64,000 nt of DNA. It comes from Sarcocystis neurona (Eukaryota > Apicomplexa > Conoidasida > Eucoccidiorida > Sarcocystidae). The position numbers were made by a program, and so were the translations under genes. Positions 27,701 through 40,520 of this stretch are shown one piece after another. Each line of letters opens with the position of its first letter. The first letter of the stretch is position 1. The notes below the pieces were generated by a model. It ran no database searches. It had not been told where the DNA came from and worked only from the letters and a program-made list of their open reading frames with translations. The DNA is taken from NCBI GenBank assembly GCA_000727475.1, contig KL647314.1, positions 1,084,812 to 1,148,811 on the forward strand. The letters are read 5' to 3'.

Positions 27701-30700
27701 AAAAATTCTACACGAAAGCCTTTCTGCATGCACACGTCGACACAGGACGTCTCTGGCTATACACACAAGCAACAAACACAGAAGCGTTTGGTGGGCACAC
27801 ACACTCGGATCCACATCAAACTCGTACACACGCATAGGCAGCCACCCGCGTGTGAGTGCGTCTGACCCGTCAGTATATGGCACGACGTCTCGTGGAAGCG
27901 TAAATGCTCCCATACACACGTGCAGACACACGAACGCGCACCAGGACGTCGTCTGAATCTATATAAACACGTCCATATATCTATATAGACAAACCTCTTT
28001 GTTTTCTTCAATATACATACACCCAAAGCTACATCTGTGTGTGTGCTTTGATATGAGAATCTGGACATACACACCTATGTGTGTAGTAAGCTTGTGTGAA
28101 GATATACATATATATATATGCGCGTGGAAGTGCGGGTTCGCCAGAAAACGGGGTACCTGTACGACGGAGTTGATGTAGCAGGAGTTGCCAAGATTTCTCA
28201 GCCCGACAAAGTCTGCCCCGCAGCACGGGCGCAGCTGCGTCTCTGCCTCTGTCGCGCGGCTCCACTCGTGCTGCACGTTCCAGTCAAGCGCCAGTTCGTT
28301 CGTGCTTTTCTCCGTCTTGCTCAGCTGTATGCCCATGTGAAACAGAGAGGCACGGGACATTCATCTGGGAGGGGGGGATGGACGGGGAGAAGTGCAGAGG
28401 AATGCAGAGAAACAGAGATGGAAGCCAATGCAGAGACGGCCCGGCAGGACGCAGAGGAGGACGCAGCAAATGAAAAGCAGACGAAGAGACGGAAAAAGAG
28501 AAGAGAACGGCTGCCTTCTGGGGGGGATCGAGTCTTGGGCGAGAGGCATGTTAATACGCAGTTGCCGGTACAGTCTTTGAGACACACCTGCACGCCTTAT
28601 CCTCCTCTAAACACGCACACAAACATGTACAAAGAAGAGCAATTAAAGCAGGGAGGACCCCCAGGTGGGTTCACACAGGTGTATATAGGTGCGCAGATGA
28701 CGGAATATATGTATAATAGGCGATCGTGGATACACACATATAGACAAACGCAGGTACAGACACAGACGACTCCACGAATACATCCTCACATACCTGCGTA
28801 TACGCACTTCGCACGAGTACGCAGCTCTGCAGACACACGTCTCCTCCGATAGTGAGGTATGTGGACACGCGAACGTACGTCTGGCGCTGGGTGTCTACCG
28901 GGGAATGTAGACACGGGAACGTCCGTCTGCTTGTGAGTATTTGCGGTGGAACGTCGACACGCGGGAGTAGTACGTCTGGCTGCGGGTTTAAAGAGGGAGG
29001 CACGACGACTGCTTGTAGACACGCAAGACACACGTCCACGCGTCGGAAGCACCCCTGCTGCACGCCACCGTCTCGCTCAATCTCGCCCCATTTCCTGCTG
29101 CCCTTCGCTACAGCAAACGTTCTGCCGCACCGTTGCCGCAGCCTGCAGCACGTGAAGACACTACGGCGGGACTCAGCCACGGGCGAGAACCAGCGCATGC
29201 AGCTGTGCGGCGCGCGACGCTACTGCCCGCGGCGACACCTGCTTTGCGCGCGAGGACGCATGCCAAAGGCGTGAGTAGACACGGCGGGGGGATGCATGCA
29301 GGCAAACATCTGCACTCTCGAAAACGACCACGTGCGTGGTCACCTCTAGGAGATTTGCACCTGCGCGCCCGGACGACACGTACGTGGCTCTCCCCTAGCA
29401 CAGTGCACACAGCCCGGCAGATACCGAAGTGCACTGCATGCAACAGCTCCCCCGCGTGCAGGTTTTTCAAAGTTGATTGCATCTCGCAACAAGTTGTCTG
29501 CGCGCAGCCTGCCCGCGTGACGCATCGTCTCACACAAAGGACGGTGCTGCGCTCTCGCTTCCACTGCACGGCACGAAAGAAGAGGAGAAGAACGAACAAC
29601 AGCAGCAGCAGCACAACACTCTGCCTGCCATCCGGACGCGCGAGCCACACATATGTATGTTTGATACATGTATGTATGTATGTGTGCCTGTGTGCGTATG
29701 TCTGTGGGTGTTGTGTGTGCCTAGGAGGAAAGCGAGGACGACACCGAGGGGCTGGCGTTCGAGACGCGCAGGCGCTTTTGTGCATGCATCAACGAAATGA
29801 TACCTGCTGAATATGGACGCCGAAGTGAGCGAGGTGCTCGGGCAACAGCGGGTCAATCACACAGCAGTCTTCATCCGGCGCATACGAGTACACATCGGCT
29901 GAGTGAGGCGTGATCGTCCCCAGCTTGACAATCAACGGATACTTTGACCCGGTTGCCTGCGAGAGAAAGACAGAGAAACCTAGAGAAACGTCACTCACTT
30001 CTGCATGCACGCCCCTGATATACTTTTCTGCGTGCCCGCCTCGCCTTCTCGCGCCACCTGCCGGCCTCTCCCTCTGTCCCTCTCTATCCTCTTCTCATCT
30101 ACCCATGTTGTGTCTCTATACATAAGAGCGAGCGAGATAACAAAAAGGGAGAGCAAAGGGTCTTCACTTCTGCATGCACACACCACTGGCGTATTCTTCT
30201 GCATGTCGGCTGTGCTTCTCGCGCCGTCTATCCGCCTGTCTCTATGTGTGTCTTCCTCCCCCTCCTTTTCTCACCTATCCATACATGTGCACATATATGT
30301 GTGTACGTACACACACACGTCCACACGCGCGCACCAACACACATACAGACGGGGTCGTTTCCACAAGCTGCGCGTGTCTGTGTGTATGCAGATGAATAGC
30401 GTGGGGTCTTCAAAATGTCTACGCGGGTGTGTGTCTGTCTATACGTTTCTTGTCTACCAGCGCGCAAAGAGAGATAGGTGTACATGTGTACTGGTAAAGA
30501 TACACACACACGTGTGTGTGTGTGTGTGTGTCTGCTCAGAAAATACACGGGCATCGAGATACTAGCAGTGCGAACATCTGCGCGTGTATATATGGACGCG
30601 AGCGGGACACACAGGGGAACCAAACGTCTTTGTGTTGCTGCATCAGTCACATCGGTGGCCGCGGTATAGGAAGACCACATCTTCTGGTAGCTTCGTGTGC

Positions 30701-33700
30701 TCTGATACTGGAAGAGAGCGCCTCTACACATATACACCATACGTATGTATGTATAACTCCCCGGGATCTATGCTGGTAGTAGTACTGCACGTGTCTAGAG
30801 CCACAGACCCGCTAAGACAACCACGTGGCCGCGTTGCTTGCACCTCCCCCTCGCGCAGTCTTCGCAGCAGTGAATGTACGAAGTGTCGGAAAATGTACAA
30901 AATTTAGTTTTCTTAGTTTTCGTCAGCAACACGAATGAGCCTCCCGGGCCCGAGAGGCTCTTTTCCCTCCTCTCTTCGCTGGGCGACACACGCCCTTTTT
31001 TTCGCCCGCTGCTGCTGCGGCACAAGAAGAAAGGACGGCGCCGCCGTGCTCGGAGGACCTTCGGCAAATCAAGAAATCTTCGCAGCCAATAAAGAAGTAA
31101 ACCGATCAACAGGCAGAGGAAAACAAGATCTCCAGTCCGTACGCACCGATATATGTATACGTATGTGCATGTGTGTGTACTGATCGTGGGGAGATCTTCG
31201 TAAGATAGAAGACGACGAAGTCCGTCGCTACGCACAAAGAAACGGAAGCGTGAAATACGTGGAAGTCGCCAAGAAACAGGGAAATCTTCAAAGCCGACAT
31301 GGGGAGAAGACAGACGCGTCCTTGACGCAGATCCAAAGATGTGTGTGTCTCTGTGTGTGTATGTCTGTATCTTATTCAGCTCCTGAAGGGAGACGAAGTG
31401 AGGGTGGGCAGGCCTTGAGCAGTCACTCTGATTCACTGACTTCACTTGGGCATATATGCGCAACTACGTCCACATATGTGTACAAGCAACACAGGGATAC
31501 ATGAACACACATACACACACATATGTGTGTCTTACTGCAGGGAAACATGGACATGTGCGCGTCTTGTATATACATACATACACATATATGGATACATGTA
31601 CACGAAAGCGAAACACACACACACACACACATACACACACACATATGCACATACATATACAGGTATGTACGCATGCGATACATGCACATATATATAGACA
31701 TACGCATTTATGTAGAGAAGACGTATGTAGTTGTGAATAAGCTGGGAAATGAACTCTCGCGTTACTACCAAATAAACAGGCAGCCCTGCGTACACTTCTC
31801 CTACGTCCCTATCCAGACAACGTCGAAAAGTGCAGAATATATGTATCTATACATACGTGTGAACTTCTTCATTCAAGCGTAACATATACATACATAGATA
31901 CGCGCATGCCAGCCAAATATTCGTAGGGGCGTTGATGTCCTCACTACGGGGATAAAGGGGGGATTTCCTACATTTGTCTGCGGAGAAAACTTATTCTACC
32001 TACGCACTTGGAAGTTTGTGTATTCGTACGTACATACAGACACACGCAAATACCACTTCTAACTCATGCGGCATGTATTTATATACATGTATATGGAGAT
32101 ATATATGGAGATATATATGGAGATATGTATGGAGATATATATGGAGATATATATGGAGATATATATGGAGATATATATGGAGATATATATGGAGATATAT
32201 ATGGAGATATATGTGGAGATATGTATGGAGATATATATGGAGATATATATGGAGATATATATGGAGATATATATGGAGATATATATGGAGATATATATGG
32301 AGATATATATGGAGATATATGTGGAGATATGTATGGAGATATATATGGAGATATATATGGAGATATATATGGAGATATATGTGGAGATATATATGGAGAT
32401 ATATGTGGAGATATGTATGGAGATATATATGGAGATATATATGGAGATATATATGGAGATATATGTGGAGATATATATGGAGATATATGTGGAGATATGT
32501 ATGGAGATATATGTGGAGATATATGTGGAGATATATATGGAGATATATGTATAGAGAGAGGGAGAGGACAGAGGTACGCCATTTATGCAAGTAGAGCCGG
32601 GGTAACAGGTGGCGTCCGCCTTTTCGCAATGAACAAAGTTGTAAGCAAGCGTCTGAAAAGTAACATATACACAAGAATGTACACACGCAAGTACACTCCC
32701 ATATATACTGACACCGGTGTACGCAAAGATATATGTCCACACCTGTACAAGAGCACACAACATGTGGAGATGCGTGGACATACCTCTCTGCACATATATA
32801 CACATATATACACATGCACGTTTATACCCCTCACAAGCGTTCACACATATAGCCGTGGATAACAACGTAAACACATAACATACCAATTTACATGTATATA
32901 CGCAAAACAGATCACGCCCACACACGTACGTGTATTTGTGTATGGAGCAAAAAGAGTGGAATATGGTTTGGTGTGCATGCACAGAGACGAATCTGTACGC
33001 GCTGCTGCATGAAGCAGGCAAAACAGGACTCACACGGTAATGTCGAATAGCTGCGCCTTCGCGTCCATCAAGACACCCGCCGCCGATGCCGTACAATTTC
33101 CTTCCGCAGCCGACGTGTCTGGGGAAAACAATTTGCGCACGAGACACTTTCCCTCTTCCGCCCACACACTTTTCAATAAAACAGAAGTCAAAAGAGAGCG
33201 CTGCTTTCAACTCATACACAACGACACATACGTCTATATAGAGAGCCAGTAAGAGAGATATATGTGCACCCGCAGATACCTAGACACATATCCACACACA
33301 TACACACACGTACTCTCGCGGCGATACAACGACTTCGACGCGTATACGTACATATATATACATATCTATGTATACACGTATTGCACATATACATATGTAT
33401 GGGTATCTCTGCGTACGCGTAGCAGTATATGGAACGCATGCGCCAACGTATACGTGCATCTGCAGACATAGGTACAGTAGACTGCTGCCTAGCAGCGCAG
33501 ATAAGAACCGGCTAAATGTATGCGGAAATTCCCGACTTCTCTACGTTTTGAACAGACGAGCGCCCATCTCGTCTGCTCCTCTTCGTTGCTGCGGAGTGAG
33601 AGAGACGCGGAGACGCAGTTCCGGCTTCGCACGGCAGCGAGACAGAGACAGAGCAAACGATTGAAAATCCATGAAAAGAAGAGAACGCGCCCCCCCACCG

Positions 33701-36700
33701 CAGAGCCGTCGGTCCAAAGTAATCTCCCCATATTCTATAACGATGACTATTCACTTATACGTACGTACTATGGCATGCGTGACCCTCGTGCACTCGAGCA
33801 GCAAGGGACCACGACAGAAAACAAATCATAAAAGAACAGAGTAGGAGGACTCTCTGTCTCTATACGCTGAGGTACATATAGAAACGCAGAAAAGGATAAG
33901 TTCTACGTAACAACAGGATCCAGTACAGTCTGGAGGATAGGGAGAGAGAATTTCTACCTTCACCCAGCAAATGCTACTCACAGACACATACATCTATATA
34001 CGTGTACATACACGCGTATGTGCTGCGCTTCTGCAGAAGTCGCCCGCAAGAGACTGCTCTCGTCTCAGCCATCCCCCGCGAACCCTCGCGCTCTACGGAA
34101 GCAAACGAAAGAGAGAGAGGCTGAGACATATATACATATATATGTACACACATCTATTTGTGTCCACGTGGAGAGGGCGACACACATAGGTCCACGTACA
34201 CACACACGTGTATATATACTTCATGTATATATATATATATATATTTTACATATAAACACATGTGCGTGCGCATACGTCTATACGTATGCACACATACGTT
34301 TAGGTGAGCGACTGCAGAAACTTACGTGCTTGTGTAGACGCATGTCTAGGTATTTCAAGCACAGAGAAGGGAAAGTGAGGGGAGAGAGTTATCTGCAGAC
34401 GTTACCCATCAGAAAGGTTGAGCCATAAATTTGTATTGGCGCCGCAGTCGACGCAGCGCCAGCCGGTGGGACCGATCGACGGCGGGTCGCTAATCTGCTC
34501 CAAGGCTGCAGCATATTTGCTGACCTGTGCGCACGGGAAGAAACACAGCACCACCGCACTTTTCTTCGTGCACGTCAGAGTCGAGGCCACAGCGCAGCAG
34601 TTCTTCTTCACTGTCTCGCATGCAAGGCAACGGCTGTGTCTACGCATCGTGCGCCCGCATGCAAAAAAAGGCTCCAGCGCCGCTTTTTCGGAACAGGTGC
34701 CCGAGTCAAAGACGTCAGCTGCCGTTCGATTCCTCTGCGTCCACTACGCGTGTGTCTCACCCCACATGCAAACACACTTCCTAGTTGTCGACCCCCACAC
34801 AGGCGACGCATGCACAGGCGAGGCATGCACCGGGAGGTTTCTTCGCGTGGACGCGGGAGGATGTGTAGCAGCAACTTGTACACCAAGGCAACCGAAATGC
34901 AAGGAAGAGGTGGAGGAGGAGGAGGAAGTGAAGAACTCCTGGCGGACGCACGCTCGCGTGCAGTACTGGCACAAAAGTACGCATGCACGGGGTTGAGAGA
35001 CAGCACTGCAACTGGGTGTATGCGCGCGAGACAAGCCAGTTTTCCCTGGGGCGGCATCTGACAGTACTACCCCTCCCGCCCTGCGCGCACGCGCAGAAGC
35101 TGGCGCTTCTTTTCTCGCTGCTGCCTGCATGCAACGAGCAGCAAAGTTTTTCTGCTGCGCATGTATAGCGACACACCGACATTTCGGCGACGCACGTATG
35201 CCCGAGACAAATGCGAGTTACTACTGCAGAGTCGTGTGATGCGCACACGACGAGAGACAGCCTGTGAGTCACGAGACAGATATACACACACACCCAAGAA
35301 TATTCATAGTAATGGCAGACGCATATATACGACCACAGACAAATACAAATACAGATATATATATATGTGTAGAGACATAGAGATTGAGGGGGACCAAGGG
35401 AGACAGAGAGTGGGAGAGAGAGAGAGACGTAAAGAGAGACGGATAGACGCACATAAATTGTAGAGCCAAGAACTGCGAAATTTCGCGACGCGTGCATGCG
35501 CGGAAACGGCCAGTTTTTGAAGAAGTGCACGCAGTTGGGAAACGATTCTTCGTTTGTCTGTGTGACAACAACCAGGCGATAACTCGCCGACACGCGCGCG
35601 CGCTTGCACGTGCCGCACTGCTGCTGCTTGCTGCTGCGACGGAGCTGCTGCAGAACTTGGCTCTGCGCCTTTTTGACGCGGCTGTGATCCTGCCACACCC
35701 CGCTGCAGTCCCAGCTCCCGTCGCTGCTGCTACTGCTGGTGGGATTCTGCTGCTGCGTCTGCTCACTCGCCGCTGTCTCTGCGCCGTGACCCGTGCACTG
35801 CTGCCGCCTCGTGTGGCTGTTTCTAGGCTGGCCTCAGCTACGGCTGCAAATGCTGCTCGTGCCAGCGCTGCTGCTTCCGCTCCTGCTGCACTTGCTGCTC
35901 TTGCTGCACTTGCTGCTCTTGCTGCGCCTGCTGCTCTTGCTGCGCCTGCTGCTCTTGCTGCGCCTGCTGCTCTTGCTGCACCTGCTGCTCTTGCTGCTCC
36001 TTTCACTCTCACTGTTACTGCTTCTTCTGCACACGCTGTTGCAGCACCCGCTCGCAAGGCTGCTTTTGGTGTTGCTGCTTTGGCTAGTTCTGCAGCTACT
36101 GCTACTCCTTCTGCTCGTGACGTCGCTGCTCTCCGTGTTGCTGCTGCTGTCGCTGCCTCATATAGGTCCTCCCCGTGCTGCGGGTGCTTTTACTCTTCCT
36201 TTTATTGCTGGTCCTGCTGTTCTTGGTGCTGCAGTTGCTGCTGCTGTCGCTGCTGCATCTCGCGCTACCTCCCCCTCACGCCCCCGCTCAACACATGGTT
36301 ATACCGATGCTTCCGCTGCCTTGCTCCTGCTGCGGTTCCAGTACCTTTGCGCCTTCTCTGAATTCAGCAAGACCTACCTTGACTTCCTCTTCCCATGCAA
36401 CGGCTCCCCCGCCTGCTGCTGCGGCTGCTGTAGGGGCGCTGGAGCCGCGATGTTCAACCACTGCGTTGCAGGCGAGTCGAATTTTCTCCGGTATGCCCGG
36501 ATTGTCCAGCGGCAGAAAGGCAATCTGTTGCAGCAGCTGCTGCTCCCACGCTTCTTGTGCATGCAGCAGCTGCAGCATCTCTCCACCGCTGCTGCTGCTC
36601 GTGCAGCACGCGGTGCAGCGACTGTAGAGGCTCAAAGGCGTGCCTGCATCTGACGGTGCCGCGGACGCAGCAGCAGCCGCAGGAGAGGAAGCAGTGGTGT

Positions 36701-39700
36701 CGGCAGCAGCAGAGGAAAAAAGCGCGGCAGGCACACGTAGCTGCGGCGGCAGCACCGCAAGGCAATACTGAAACGTACGACTCAGCGCCGCTGGACAGGC
36801 ATCTCCCGAACTACACTCCTCGTCTAAAGGAAACCTGCAGCAACACGAAGCAGCATCAGCAATAACAGCGGCAGTGACGGCGGCAGCAGCAGCTGCAAAA
36901 ACAGCAACGGCATCCGCAGGAACTGCAGCCGGAGCAGGGAAAGAAGCAACTGCACAATAAAAATACAAGTCCGCTTGCTTCACACAATACTGCCAACAAC
37001 GACACTGGCGTCTTCTTATACATAGATGTGTGTACACTTGTGCAAGGGCCATTCGTAAGTCGTCCTCCCTTCCGTTCTGCGTGTGTGTATGTGTGTATCT
37101 TCCCTTCCTCTCTCTCTCATATATATATATATGGTTGTGGGTATAAAAGCAGATGCACTGGGTTCATGCCTCTCCACCAGTAAACATTCATCCAACCATA
37201 TACACATATGTCTATGTAGGTACGCATACATACATATCTATACATATACATCCATACGTACACACACTCTCTCATTTTCTCTCCCTCCCTCTCTCTCCTC
37301 ATATATATATATACATTCGCTGGTGTGAAGGGAACTGCGTATTATAAATACGCCTCTTTGAGGACAAAGTGTCCACTCCTGTACCTCACATCCTCTGTCT
37401 TCGTCTTCTTCTGCCTCTTCCTGCCTCTACACCTCTACATACATTTCTGTACGGCGACATGCAGAGACCTGCGGCAACCCTGCGGAACGCCAGCGGAAGG
37501 CAACACGACCGCCTCGCAAGTTGCAGCCATCGCTTTCCCCTTTGAACAAATGCAATGCATCGGGAGATGCTTTGTCGTTCATTCTTCGACCGGGAGACGA
37601 CAATGTGGGAGACGGCAAGACCCCACTAGATATACATACATATACATATGGATATATACATATTTATATGGACATATATATATATATGGATATACATATA
37701 TATATATATATATATGCATACACCGCGTCCTCACGTACAAAGCGACACGTGTGTCCGGCATCCTGGTGCAGTCACCCGGGTGTTGAAGAAGAAGGATTTT
37801 CATTTTTGTGTCGCCGATTCTTCTCTCATTAGCAATGCTGAGTTCTGTGATTCGCACAGCCAGTGCCGCTTTCTGCACTTCTGAGCAGCTCAAATGCATG
37901 CAGGTCGCAATAATTCTCCTCCCCTACGCTGCACAAGTCTCTCCTCTCTGTGTCTCTCGGAATTTGTTCCTCTGGACGAATGTGTGGGCTTCCACGCGTC
38001 ACTTCATTCACACTAACACAAACAGAAAGAAAGAAAGACCCCCACTCCTCTGTAGGTGATCAGCTATTGTACGCTATATGTATATCCGTATATATACATA
38101 CATAAATATACATATATATATATATATACATACACATATGTGCAAAACTCAGAGTATGTATCTATCAATATAGATATAGATATATACATACAAATATGTA
38201 TATATATTCACAGACAACAGTGTGTATATATATACATGCGAACATATAATCAGATGCACCCATATGTGTATATACTGATATGTATATATATATATGCCAG
38301 TGTACATATGTATCTCTACATATATAGCATATAAACAAAGGTGCGTGGCAATCGCAGTAAAAAGACACACAGATATATGTTTACTTCCACGTCGAGACGT
38401 TTACATATAAATATATATGTGCGCAGTTATACTGAAGAGTTTCAATATGTATGCCTGTATGTGTGTGTATCTACCGACCTCCCGACACCTTTGTGTACAC
38501 ATGCGTGGCCCGCTCAGTATACACACAAGACGTAGAGGGTTGTCGCCGTCATAGCTGGGACTTCTGAGACGCGCAATTTTTCATCTGGGGCCAGAAGCGA
38601 AACATTTGTACAAAATTCTGTCCTGCCGTGTCTGTGTTGTTTTTCTTCTTCTTCTTCTCCACACACGCATGTATCCCGTGCACGCATGTTTTGCTATCTT
38701 TTCCTTTCAAATAGGAGCGAGTACTACACACCCGCCTTCGACTCCAAGAGCGAGCTTTGTGGGGACAGCGGGTTTCTGCCGCGGTGTTTCACCAGCGCCT
38801 CCGTCGTCCGGTCGTCCTTGGACTTCTGCAGCAGCAGCAGCAGTTCCAGCTGCCGCCTTCCCCACGCTTTCTCCTGCCGCTGCCGCTCTTGCTGCCGCGT
38901 CTTCTTCAGCTGCCAAACCTTTTTTGCTCCGGCTCGCGAGTGCGCGGCCAATACTCGCTGCCTGGTCTCCGTCAACACTTGACCGAATATGCACGTACAG
39001 CCGCTGCTGAGGGTTGAACACCAGAACTCTCCCTGAAGCATTCTCGCTACTACTGTCCGCGTCGCTGCTGCTGTTTTCGCTGCCGCCACTGCTGTTCTTC
39101 TCGCCGGTGCTGCTGTCCTCGCAGCTGCCTGTCCTCTCCTTCTCCAGCTTCTCGTCGCTCTGCTGTGGATCTGCCCCGTGCTGTGCGTGCTTCTGCCGCT
39201 GCTGTTTTTGCCCTTGCGTCTGCTGCGTATGCTGCGGAGAGTCACAAGTAACAGCTGCACGAGGACCCTTCACGTCGCTGTCTGCAGGATTCCTCAGCAG
39301 GCAATCCAGAGGCAAGGCGTCCAGAGAAACTGCGAGAAAAGTCGAAAGATTTATAAATAAACCGCCAGGCGACAGGGGGCTGTCCAAGCTGCAAAGTCCA
39401 GAAACCAAAAAAACAACAGCAGCCACCGAAGCTACTTCCTCACATCCTTTTAGAATCCTGCTGCTCCCGGAGGTGACACCGACATACAGATACACATGTA
39501 GCGAGCGACGTACGCATGTATGAGTGCGAGCGCTCCTGATTCGCCATGTGAAGTAAGAAGCACTGCCACGCATAGTTATAGGTATGGGAAAGACAGAGGA
39601 ACACTCGCACACAGACGAGAAGCACGCAGGTACGCATGTACGTGTATGCGTGTGAGTGAGAAGGCAGGCGCCTTTCCAAGTTAAGTGTATACAGATCTAC

Positions 39701-40489
39701 TTTTGAGACGACGCGCAGACAGGCACGTCTCAATATTTAGTGATTCCTCCAACTCGAACTTATTTGAGAATTGCAAGAGAGGTACGGGTGTCGCTTCCAG
39801 TGGGCGTCTTTAGCGCGGCATTGCTGTATTGTCCAGCACCGCCTGTCAAGACTGAGGGGGAGCCGGCAGATCGACTCTTCGTCGGCAGAGGAAAATATCA
39901 AGTCCCTACTGCAAAAATTGCTGTGAACATGGTCTACCTGTTTTACGGTGATTGTGCAGTAGTGTGTCTAGAATCCACTAGTCACAATACCTAAAACACA
40001 CGTCCCGTCTCAACGCCGTAGACGGGAAGGTTGAGGGAAACAGAAGGCTAGCTCCTGAGTTGGTCCTGTGTATACGACGATCGTGAGGGCGTCGCAGCTT
40101 AAAGAATGACGTGGCACACTTATAATTTCAACGGCTGAACAGTCGCCATAGAGACTCATGTAACATATTCGAGATGATTATGTTGGGAATAGGGGCGAAC
40201 CGCCCAGGCGTAACACCGAGTGCCCCAAAACAGCAGAGTGGCTGTTTAAAGAGAAGAACAGGGGCACAACGACGAAGAATAAACACTTTCGAGTGCAACG
40301 CTCGTTGGGACGCACAAGACACCACTGCACTGTGCCTTCAATCATAGGCTATTCACAAGATGTCCGACTTAGATTACCTACGTGATACTTTACTACGTAC
40401 ATAGGTATACGGTGTCAACACCGTCTACATAAGAACTATACGACTACCAAGAAAAGATAATACACCTCAATAGGCGTACGCACATAGAC

Positions 40490-40520
<31 letters not shown>

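Noticed and set aside
32000..33219. Long open frames (160-386 codons) on both strands through the 12-bp array
   Set aside because: They follow from a stop-free unit whose length is a multiple of three. Several frames are open at once and the region lies between two USP5 zinc-finger exons. Only the short piece at 33034-33118 is coding.
35269..36361. Ala/Leu-rich open frames over the CTG block at 35.3-36.6 kb
   Set aside because: Triplet-repeat artefacts inside USP5 intron 3; the flanking exons splice in phase.
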